From a bacterium (GTDB lineage: Bacteria > Babelota > Babeliae > Babelales > Vermiphilaceae): a stretch of DNA of 5,684 bases. This document shows, in pieces, positions 1 through 5,182 of this stretch; the first letter of the stretch is position 1; the number at the start of each line of letters is the position of its first letter. The stretch lies in assembly GCA_030626185.1 (NCBI GenBank), contig DAOUPL010000048.1, positions 1-5,684 on the forward strand, in the 5' to 3' direction. A model generated the notes under the pieces. It saw nothing but the letters and a program-made list of their open reading frames with translations. It ran no database searches and was not told the origin of the DNA. Position numbers and translations under genes: made by a program.

Positions 1-101
1 CACCAACCACTCGACGAAATACTACATCACTAGATGTTTGTAAATTTGCTAGCTTCAATTTTATTCTCCCGTAAAAAAATCATTCTTAATATAGCATTTT
101 T
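1..101. other. Left-edge stretch without a supportable gene
   Basis: I see no convincing coding region here. Plus-strand frame 1 is open from the window edge and ends at a TAG at 31-33, reading HQPLDEILHH. This could be the last codons of a plus-strand gene lying mostly outside the window, but ten residues cannot prove it. The rest is AT-rich and holds an A7/T7 inverted repeat (see 73-103) that would suit the end of converging transcripts. Confidence 0.4.
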
Positions 102-103
102 TT
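73..103. terminator. Weak AT-only hairpin, possible terminator for the 102-662 gene
   Basis: A7-T at 73-80 pairs with A-T7 at 96-103 around a loop of about 15 nt. It straddles the stop codon of the minus-strand gene (102-104). Read from either strand it gives an A/U stem that ends in a U run. There is no G-C core, so the hairpin would be weak. It is recorded as a possible transcription end only. Confidence 0.25.
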
Positions 104-662
104 ACTGTTTCGGAAGAGGTCTATTATTAGTTTCGTTTTTTAGATTAAATTTGTATAAATTCCAGTTACTGTTATTTTCTTCAAAAATATATTTGGTTTG
201 TAATTTGGTTAGTTGATTTTTTTCTTTAGAAAAACTATCAAAAACATCTATGTATTCACCTGTTGGTAAGTGATAAATCAGATAGCGTAATCTTGCGTTA
301 CGAGTATTTTGTTTTACTGTTATTACAATAAAGGGAAAATATGAATCGGTCATTAAGATTTTTTCATTTCTACTTGGGAACCTATTGTATAGGATGTTTA
401 ATGATGGAAATATCTTATGATTGTGAATGTCAATTGGATGCAATATGAGTTTCTTTTTTTCTTTATGGTTGTACCAAGATTCATTTTTTATATAACTTGT
501 TGTATCAATAATAATTTCTTCAGCGATAATAAATTGTGGTTGTTCATAGTCATTTTCTTCTTCTTCAGAGTCGCTAAAAGAAGAAGAGTCACTTGCGCTA
601 ATCGGTGCAGCAGCAAAAACAACAAATGCTAAAAGATAAAAATGGAGCGATTGTGTTTTCAT
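102..662 (-). CDS. Secreted 186-aa protein with acidic/serine-rich N-terminal stretch, unknown family
   Basis: I do not recognise this family. The N-terminus is a good Sec signal peptide: a short basic start (MKTQ), a hydrophobic core at about residues 6-20, and a likely signal peptidase I site after ISA (residue 23 or 24). The predicted mature protein opens with a low-complexity Ser/Asp/Glu run (about residues 24-40), probably a flexible, negatively charged linker. From about residue 42 to 175 the composition is ordinary and globular, with alternating hydrophobic and aromatic positions such as the FIVITV and LRYLIYHL stretches. These suggest beta-strands, and the mature part shows no membrane segment. 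No catalytic motif is visible. The ATG at 660-662 is the natural start because the signal peptide begins there; the Shine-Dalgarno is weak (AAAGAA). The gene is divergent from the hydrolase at 737 and may share control through the palindromic gap. It is most likely an exported or surface protein. Confidence 0.75.
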   Translation of the reverse strand: MKTQSLHFYLLAFVVFAAAPISASDSSSFSDSEEEENDYEQPQFIIAEEIIIDTTSYIKNESWYNHKEKKKLILHPIDIHNHKIFPSLNILYNRFPSRNEKILMTDSYFPFIVITVKQNTRNARLRYLIYHLPTGEYIDVFDSFSKEKNQLTKLQTKYIFEENNSNWNLYKFNLKNETNNRPLPKQ

Positions 663-674
663 GGTGAATTCTTT

Positions 675-703
675 ATCTTAATTACTAGTAATCATTTTGT
701 TAA
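675..703 (-). promoter_or_regulatory. Candidate sigma70-type promoter for the 102-662 gene
   Basis: On the minus strand TTAACA (698-703; five of six to the -35 consensus) is followed by exactly 17 nt and then TAAGAT (675-680; four of six to -10). The start codon lies about 13 nt downstream of the -10, so the leader would be very short. The 12-bp palindrome at 681-692 lies entirely inside the spacer. The call rests on motif matching by eye in AT-rich DNA, where chance matches are common. Confidence 0.35.
681..692. repeat. Perfect 12-bp palindrome, candidate operator
   Basis: ATTACTAGTAAT equals its own reverse complement. It sits in the 74-bp gap between two divergent genes for secreted proteins. 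It lies inside the spacer of the minus-strand promoter candidate and about where the -35 of the plus-strand promoter would be. An imperfect second element follows directly: ATCATT and AATGAT arms separated by 5 nt (691-707). A dimeric regulator bound here could affect both directions. No regulator is encoded in the window. Confidence 0.35.
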
Positions 704-712
704 TGATACAAT
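704..712 (+). promoter_or_regulatory. Candidate extended -10 promoter for the 737 hydrolase gene
   Basis: TGATACAAT matches the extended -10 pattern TGnTATAAT at all but one position. There is no clear -35 at 17 nt, as expected for an extended -10 promoter. The start codon is 24 nt downstream, which leaves room for a short leader and the Shine-Dalgarno at 723-729. Confidence 0.4.
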
Positions 713-722
713 TTTTTTGCAC

Positions 723-729
723 AAAGGGG
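723..729 (+). promoter_or_regulatory. Shine-Dalgarno for the 737 gene
   Basis: AAAGGGG lies 7 nt before the ATG at 737 and fixes that start. The closer GGG at 734-736 abuts the ATG and is too near to act as the ribosome site. Confidence 0.6.
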
Positions 730-736
730 TATAGGG

Positions 737-2011
737 ATGCAAAAAATATATTTTTTCTATTCAATTTTTTTGGTGGCATTTTTTTCTTTACACGCTGAAG
801 AACAATCAGTTGTGCAGACAAAGCAAGACTTGGTTGAGCAATCGCATGATTTGATTTGGAATGAGTTTCCTGCATTTGCAAAAAAGCACTGGCGACAAGC
901 AGAAAACAATTTAGAAACACAAACAGTTTATTTTCAAGGATTGTTTGGTTCAGAAGCAGCCGGGTGCCGTTATGCTGGTGAGTATGGGGTGATTTTACCA
1001 ACGAATGAATACGCAGTGCACAAATGTGGTGGTGAGATTATCTTAAACGTATTTACTGGCCCAGTTATTGAAGAAGTAAGACCTATTCAACAAAAGGGTT
1101 GGAAAAAATGGAATCCATTATACGTAGCACAAGAGTTAATTGCAGACATTGCACACAAATATTATATCGGTGGTATTCAAGTTTATGAAACAAAAAATGT
1201 TTCTGAAGGAATTAGAAACAGATTTACGTTTATCGATCTCGTATTAGAAGGTCAATCGTTAAAGCGTCACGCAACATACATAACACGTATTAGTTTAGGG
1301 CAAGGTGGTGATATTAAAAATCATGTGCGAAAAATGAAAGCGTTACGTGATCAAACACCAGTTGAAGATGAGCAAAAAGAGAATATTAATGTTATTTTGT
1401 TTGGTGACTCTCGCGGATCAGCAGCGACGTTTATTGCCTATGCGACTAACTGGAATAATGATAAAACGGTAGATTCATTGCTTGGTGATGATGATCAAAC
1501 AATAATTGAAGATTTATACAAAGATGTAAAATTGGTTATTACAGAAGCTATTTTTGAAGATGTAGAAGAAGCGCTTGCGCATCATGGGCCATTACGTTTT
1601 AGACCGTTTGGTTTCAATATTTTAAAACCTGCTCAATGGTTAACGCATTCATTTACGTGGTTGTTAAGTTCGTATGTGCCATGGGGTGAGAGTCCTGTGG
1701 GTGTTGCAGATCTTTTTCCAAAAACAACACCAATAGTGTTGGTGACTTCTGATGGCGACACATTGGTTCCAGCTCATAGCACAAAAGCACTTGCGCAAAA
1801 ATTAGTTGATCTTGGTCATCCACATGTGTATTTGATCAATTTAAAAGAAGTTGATCATGTGCAGTATGCGTTTGGCAACACAAAAGATCGTTGGTATTAC
1901 CAAGTAGCGATTCATGCAATTTATAAAAAACATGGCTTGCCGTACATTCCAGAGTATGCTGAGCTTGGTGATCAGATTATGGATGTGTTGTGGGTTTCAC
2001 AACATGTGTAA
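737..2011 (+). CDS. Secreted alpha/beta-hydrolase-fold protein, serine nucleophile (GDSRG)
   Basis: This is a 424-aa probable serine hydrolase (esterase, lipase or peptidase type; substrate unknown). Residues 1-20 form a Sec signal peptide, with cleavage likely after SLHA. The predicted mature domain has the alpha/beta-hydrolase signatures in order. A strand-turn-helix elbow, NVILFGDSRGSAA, gives nucleophile Ser225 within GxSxG. A late strand, PIVLVTSDGDTLVP, gives candidate acid Asp341 (Asp339 is the alternative). EVDHVQYAFG gives candidate base His374. The spacing and order Ser-Asp-His fit the fold. About 200 residues precede the elbow, longer than in a minimal hydrolase, and include two cysteines (77, 97). 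An insertion of about 100 residues between elbow and acid could form a lid. The C-terminus (residues 393-413) carries the HAxYxxxGxPxxxEYAxxG signature found in the two minus-strand hydrolases at 4030 and 5183, so these are probably distant paralogues. The start is supported by a signal peptide and a Shine-Dalgarno. It is probably periplasmic or extracellular. Confidence 0.75.
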   Translation: MQKIYFFYSIFLVAFFSLHAEEQSVVQTKQDLVEQSHDLIWNEFPAFAKKHWRQAENNLETQTVYFQGLFGSEAAGCRYAGEYGVILPTNEYAVHKCGGEIILNVFTGPVIEEVRPIQQKGWKKWNPLYVAQELIADIAHKYYIGGIQVYETKNVSEGIRNRFTFIDLVLEGQSLKRHATYITRISLGQGGDIKNHVRKMKALRDQTPVEDEQKENINVILFGDSRGSAATFIAYATNWNNDKTVDSLLGDDDQTIIEDLYKDVKLVITEAIFEDVEEALAHHGPLRFRPFGFNILKPAQWLTHSFTWLLSSYVPWGESPVGVADLFPKTTPIVLVTSDGDTLVPAHSTKALAQKLVDLGHPHVYLINLKEVDHVQYAFGNTKDRWYYQVAIHAIYKKHGLPYIPEYAELGDQIMDVLWVSQHV

Positions 2012-2018
2012 AAGTAGT

Positions 2019-2045
2019 AAAAAAGCTTGAGTTAAAAAGTTTTTT
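2019..2045 (+). terminator. Possible weak terminator after the 737 hydrolase gene
   Basis: A6 at 2019-2024 can pair with T6 at 2040-2045. Inner pairs CTT (2026-2028) with AAG (2037-2039) would need G2025 bulged, leaving an 8-nt loop. The stem is almost all A-T and is followed by a T-rich tract. It is weak but correctly placed just after the stop codon. Confidence 0.25.
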
Positions 2046-2064
2046 GTTGCGGTTTCTTTTTGTT

Positions 2065-2093
2065 TTGCATACCATTAAAAATGTTATTTTAAT
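2065..2093 (+). promoter_or_regulatory. Candidate promoter for the 2120 gene
   Basis: TTGCAT (2065-2070) and TTTAAT (2088-2093; five of six to the -10 consensus) are separated by 17 nt, in the 108-bp gap before the 2120 gene. The -35 is only partly matched. AT-rich sequence makes chance hits likely. Confidence 0.3.
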
Positions 2094-2109
2094 TACTTTT
2101 TTGCTTCAT

Positions 2110-2114
2110 AGGAA
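2110..2114 (+). promoter_or_regulatory. Shine-Dalgarno for the 2120 gene
   Basis: AGGAA lies 5 nt before the ATG at 2120. It supports that start, which also begins a typical export signal (MKKK plus a hydrophobic core). Confidence 0.5.
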
Positions 2115-2119
2115 TAAGC

Positions 2120-2719
2120 ATGAAAAAAAAATTACATTTTAGTCGTCTTTTGTGTTTATCATTGTTGTTGTGTGTTGTGCACAATGTAAAGACAATGCTT
2201 TCAAGTCGTGAAGATATTCGTCTTGTTGAAATTGTTAGAGCAATTTTAGAAAGTCAAAATCCAGAATTGCTTATGCTTAGTTTTGCTAATGCGCAGTGTG
2301 CTAGACGTGATAAATACGTGGATGAGAGTTGTACCGTAGTAGACAGTCCAATTTTTCATCAGATTCAATCAGTAGTAACAAAAGATTTAATTATTGGGGG
2401 TATTTATTTTGGAGATATTTTTGTGGAAGGTTTTAATGAGGACACAGAAGATGTGATTAATGGGCTAGTAGCTATGCGAGTAAGTAGACTGGGTACCTGG
2501 GTGTTTAATTTTTTAAATAAGGATGAAGAAACTTTAGTAAGTATTTGTCATAATATTTGTTCTAAAGCTTTGTTCGATAGCTCAATACGTTTTGTTCGTG
2601 ATAATATTGATTCTGGCCAGAAAGAAGGGTTTTATCGTGAGAATATTTTATGGAGAAATGGAGTATGTGCATATTTGCGAGTAGCAAATGCTCAAGAGAA
2701 AATTATGGCTTTAAAATAA
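2120..2719 (+). CDS. Exported 199-aa protein of unknown family
   Basis: I do not recognise this family. Residues 1-25 look like a signal peptide or membrane anchor: MKKK, Arg9, then a Leu-rich core (LLCLSLLLCVV). No clean AxA cleavage site follows, so the protein may stay anchored. The Cys at residue 18 is preceded by Leu, so it is not a good lipobox. The remaining part (about residues 27-199) is soluble and mixed alpha/beta. It has five cysteines (60, 71, 143, 147, 183); the CHNIC pair at 143-147 could form a disulphide or a metal site. A Gly/aromatic stretch (LIIGGIYFGDIFVEGF, about 90-105) looks like a beta-hairpin. No catalytic motif is evident. The gene is monocistronic, with its own candidate promoter, and converges on uvrC. 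An envelope or secreted role is inferred only from the signal. Confidence 0.65.
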   Translation: MKKKLHFSRLLCLSLLLCVVHNVKTMLSSREDIRLVEIVRAILESQNPELLMLSFANAQCARRDKYVDESCTVVDSPIFHQIQSVVTKDLIIGGIYFGDIFVEGFNEDTEDVINGLVAMRVSRLGTWVFNFLNKDEETLVSICHNICSKALFDSSIRFVRDNIDSGQKEGFYRENILWRNGVCAYLRVANAQEKIMALK

Positions 2720-2734
2720 AAATAATTATTTAGT

Positions 2735-2767
2735 AAAAAAACTGTAGTAAAAACTATGGTTTTTTTT
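2735..2767 (+). terminator. Intrinsic terminator between the convergent 2120 gene and uvrC
   Basis: The left arm 2735-2748 (AAAAAAACTGTAGT) pairs with 2753-2766 (ACTATGGTTTTTTT) around an AAAA loop. This gives 14 pairs, including two G-U wobbles on the plus-strand RNA, ending in a run of eight T. On the minus-strand RNA the wobble positions become A-C mismatches, so the hairpin is weaker there. It still ends in a U run, so it may serve both the plus-strand gene (stop at 2717-2719) and uvrC (stop at 2778-2780). Confidence 0.7.
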
Positions 2768-2777
2768 GTGTAACTTT

Positions 2778-4061
2778 TTACGAAAAGTTTTTCTGTGATC
2801 GCTTTAATCGATGAAACGTAATTGCAAAGTGATGCGCATAATCGCGTAATTGCAACAATAATCGATGGCCATCGTTTTGTTGATTGAGTTTAATGCCTTC
2901 TGGGTGAGCAGTGCAAAATAATGTTTCTTCACGTTTGGCTAAACTTGCCAATGGCACATGATCAGGAATGAGCTCTCGTACGGCGTTGCGTTGGCCTTTG
3001 CCACCATCAATGAGCACAAGATCAGGATAATCACCATTTTTGTAGCGTCGTTGTACAATCTCGTGCAACGCAGCATAATCGTTTTGTTGATTGATGTTTT
3101 TGATGTTGAAATGGCGAAATTTTTTCTTTTCTGGTTTGCCGTTAGTGAATCGTACACATGAGCCAACGAGTGATAAACTTTGAAAGTGTGAAATATCAAA
3201 ACAATCAATGGTGTTTATTGGCGTGTCGCTTTGTAATAATTCTTGTAGCAACAGTGTATGTTCTTCACTGTTGTGAGCAACTTTTTCATGATGTTCGTTG
3301 ACCGTTGCACGTGCGATGGCATTAATAAAGTTTGTTGCATTAAAGTGCAATTTTAGTGTTGCAAATATTTGGTCAACGTCGTTGATGTAGCGTGTTAAGT
3401 TGCGTGCTTTTTCAAATTCAAATTGTTCGTTATACACAGAAATTTGTGCTTTGAGTGATTTTATAAAAGATTGTTTGTGTTGTTTGAGTGCATCTTTTGC
3501 GAGCGCAATGCGTAACAAATATTCATTTTTATCAAAGTCTGGCTTACAACTACCACAACAAGTGCCAATGTGATAACGCAAGCATCCATGTTCGATTTTT
3601 TTATTGCAATGGTACAAATTAAATGTTTTTTGTAAAAAGTAAGAAGTTGCACGTGCGGATTTTTTGTTTAAAAATGGACCAAAATAAATACCTTTATCTT
3701 TCTTGTTACGTACCAATGTCATTTGTGGCGGTACATCTTTAGTAAACAAAATATAGGCAAATGGCTGGCCATCTTTCATAAGACGATTAAATGGTGGTTG
3801 GTATTGTTGAATTAATCTTGTTTCAAGCAACAACGCTTCTTTTTCTGTGTTGGTTACAATATGCTCGATGTGATCGTACGCATTAATGAGTTCGTGTACT
3901 TTTGTGTCAGTATTGCTTGGATTAAAGTATGAGCGTACACGATCGCGTAATGATTTGGCTTTGCCGATGTACAAAATATTGTGGTGCTCATCCTTAAAAA
4001 GATAAACCCCACAACTTGTTGGGAGTTGCTTATACGTGGTACGTGAATTTGTATGTGTCAT
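2778..4061 (-). CDS. uvrC: Reduced UvrC, excinuclease ABC subunit C lacking HhH domain and middle segment
   Basis: UvrC makes the two incisions around DNA damage in UvrABC nucleotide excision repair. Visible parts, in order: a GIY-YIG nuclease (about residues 12-95) with GVY (18-20), YIG (31-33), Lys34, Arg41, Tyr45, Glu80 and Asn92 at the expected active-site positions; a four-Cys cluster (Cys152, 160, 168, 172; known in the family to bind iron-sulphur); a UVR/UvrB-binding helix pair (about 203-235, with EFEKAR); and an RNase H-like nuclease with CFDISH (Asp289), LVLIDGGKGQ (Asp352) and the RDYAHHFAITFHR segment (His410/His417). Both active sites look intact. The protein is 427 aa, whereas the family is usually near 600. 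Only about 50 residues separate UVR from the FDIS motif, where 130-160 are usual, and the protein stops right after RNase H, so the tandem helix-hairpin-helix domain is absent. Its start overlaps the upstream hydrolase gene by 32 bp and has no clear Shine-Dalgarno, which suggests coupled translation. Confidence 0.93.
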   Translation of the reverse strand: MTHTNSRTTYKQLPTSCGVYLFKDEHHNILYIGKAKSLRDRVRSYFNPSNTDTKVHELINAYDHIEHIVTNTEKEALLLETRLIQQYQPPFNRLMKDGQPFAYILFTKDVPPQMTLVRNKKDKGIYFGPFLNKKSARATSYFLQKTFNLYHCNKKIEHGCLRYHIGTCCGSCKPDFDKNEYLLRIALAKDALKQHKQSFIKSLKAQISVYNEQFEFEKARNLTRYINDVDQIFATLKLHFNATNFINAIARATVNEHHEKVAHNSEEHTLLLQELLQSDTPINTIDCFDISHFQSLSLVGSCVRFTNGKPEKKKFRHFNIKNINQQNDYAALHEIVQRRYKNGDYPDLVLIDGGKGQRNAVRELIPDHVPLASLAKREETLFCTAHPEGIKLNQQNDGHRLLLQLRDYAHHFAITFHRLKRSQKNFS

Positions 4062-5160
4062 TGATCTGATCGGTGATTGCTAAAAATGCTTTAATTGGAT
4101 TGTTGCCAGCATACCGTGCATGCTCTAGAAGTTCAAGGCCTTGTTGTGCGTATTGCTCGTTGTGTGGTGCACCAAGATGTTGATAAAAAGCATGCGTTAT
4201 AAATTTTGTAGATTCATCTTGACCAATGCGCCCGTGGCGTAAATCTTTATTTTTCACGAGGTGTAAGTAAACAGTATTGTTTTTGTTTAATTGATTAACA
4301 AAATAGATTATGCCATCGTTGTTTACAATGGGATCAGTATCAACCAGGTGATAAATTATAATAGTCTGATTTTTTATCTTTGTAAGTTGTTGTAATAGTT
4401 TGCGTTCAATTTTTTTGCTGTAATTAGGAAAAATTAATTTGTTTCTGAATAAACTGTTAACAAGTCCTTGTGTTGCACGATTGCCAAAGAAAAAGTTTTT
4501 TAAGCGTGTTTTTGCGCATGCTTGTGCAATGTGATCAAGTGAAATTGTTGGTGAAAAAAGCAACATGCCAGCAACTGGTTGATTAATAGTTTGTGCATAA
4601 TGCAAAATTGTCATCGCACCCATGCATTCGCCGAGCAAAAAAATCTTTGTAGATTTATTGGTAACTTGTTGATGAACACGGCGTAAACTTTGTTGATCAA
4701 TATATTGACTAAAGTTAAATGTTTTCATGTCGTCAAACCAATCAAACGTGATGGTTGTTGGCGTTGTAATAGCCTCATCACGTAAAAAGCGATAGATTGT
4801 GAGTAAGCATTTACCCATTCGTGGCTTATTTAGATTCATTGTGCCTCTAAAACCACGGCATAGAATAGTAACCCATTCATCGTTGTTATCAATAATAATG
4901 TTTGGTTCTACGCTAACGCGACTTACAATATTTTTTTGTTCATCTTGCGTTTTAACGTTAACGATATATTTTTCGTTAAATGTTTTTTCTTCTATTTTTT
5001 CTACTACGTCTGCAACAGGTAAAATTACATGATCATCTGATGGCGTAACAAAGTTGATTGTCATGATATTTAGCGTTTGGTTGTTAATAATTGGTTGTTT
5101 TGTTTGTGTATTAAAAATAGTTGTGATTAAAGTAGTTAGTAAAAATAATTGTTTTTTCAT
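4030..5160 (-). CDS. Secreted alpha/beta-hydrolase-like protein with cysteine in the nucleophile elbow (GECMG)
   Basis: This is a 376-aa protein whose reaction is unknown. Residues 1-20 (MKKQLFLLTT...) look like a Sec signal peptide without an obvious cleavage site. WVTILCRGFRGT (about 96-107) resembles the strand and HG-type oxyanion loop of alpha/beta hydrolases. IFLLGECMGAMT (173-184) is a nucleophile elbow, GxCxG, with Cys179 where most members have Ser; dienelactone hydrolase is the known Cys precedent. TIIIYHLVDTDPIV supplies a candidate acid (Asp276 or Asp274), and KDLRHGR supplies candidate base His309. The C-terminal tail (about 323-367) is nearly shared with the neighbouring paralogue at 5183, and its first half with the 737 hydrolase. 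A longer start exists five codons upstream, but its ATG overlaps the GGAGG ribosome site. The chosen ATG lies 8 nt after GGAGG. The stop lies 32 bp inside uvrC. It is the second known gene of a minus-strand operon, 22 bp after the paralogue. Confidence 0.75.
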   Translation of the reverse strand: MKKQLFLLTTLITTIFNTQTKQPIINNQTLNIMTINFVTPSDDHVILPVADVVEKIEEKTFNEKYIVNVKTQDEQKNIVSRVSVEPNIIIDNNDEWVTILCRGFRGTMNLNKPRMGKCLLTIYRFLRDEAITTPTTITFDWFDDMKTFNFSQYIDQQSLRRVHQQVTNKSTKIFLLGECMGAMTILHYAQTINQPVAGMLLFSPTISLDHIAQACAKTRLKNFFFGNRATQGLVNSLFRNKLIFPNYSKKIERKLLQQLTKIKNQTIIIYHLVDTDPIVNNDGIIYFVNQLNKNNTVYLHLVKNKDLRHGRIGQDESTKFITHAFYQHLGAPHNEQYAQQGLELLEHARYAGNNPIKAFLAITDQINDTYKFTYHV

Positions 5161-5168
5161 AAAATAAA

Positions 5169-5173
5169 CCTCC
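5169..5173 (-). promoter_or_regulatory. Shine-Dalgarno deciding the start of the 4030-5160 gene
   Basis: GGAGG on the minus strand lies 8 nt before the ATG at 5158-5160. The alternative in-frame ATG at 5173-5175 overlaps this site, so the shorter protein beginning MKKQLF is preferred. It sits within the 22-bp gap after the stop of the upstream paralogue, which indicates one transcript. Confidence 0.7.
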
Positions 5174-5182
5174 ATTTATGAT

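Noticed and set aside
417..632. Plus-strand reading frame rich in Phe/Val/Ile opposite the 186-aa gene
   Set aside because: It mirrors the acidic and Lys-rich codons of the real gene; it has no ribosome site and a composition typical of antisense frames.
678..1001. Minus-strand reading frame opposite the start of the 737 hydrolase
   Set aside because: It runs antisense to a well-supported gene with signal peptide and Shine-Dalgarno and has no recognisable features of its own.
2120..2200. Lipoprotein signal in the 199-aa protein
   Set aside because: Cys18 is preceded by Leu-Leu-Leu and not by Gly/Ala/Ser, so there is no acceptable lipobox.
2778..2850. Frameshift as the cause of the short UvrC
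   Set aside because: No HhH-like sequence was noticed near the C-terminus, and only 58 bp separate the two convergent stop codons, mostly filled by a terminator.
5161..5175. Longer start (MEVYF before MKKQ) for the 4030 hydrolase gene
   Set aside because: Its ATG overlaps the GGAGG ribosome site, which is well spaced for the later ATG, and the later start gives a standard signal peptide.
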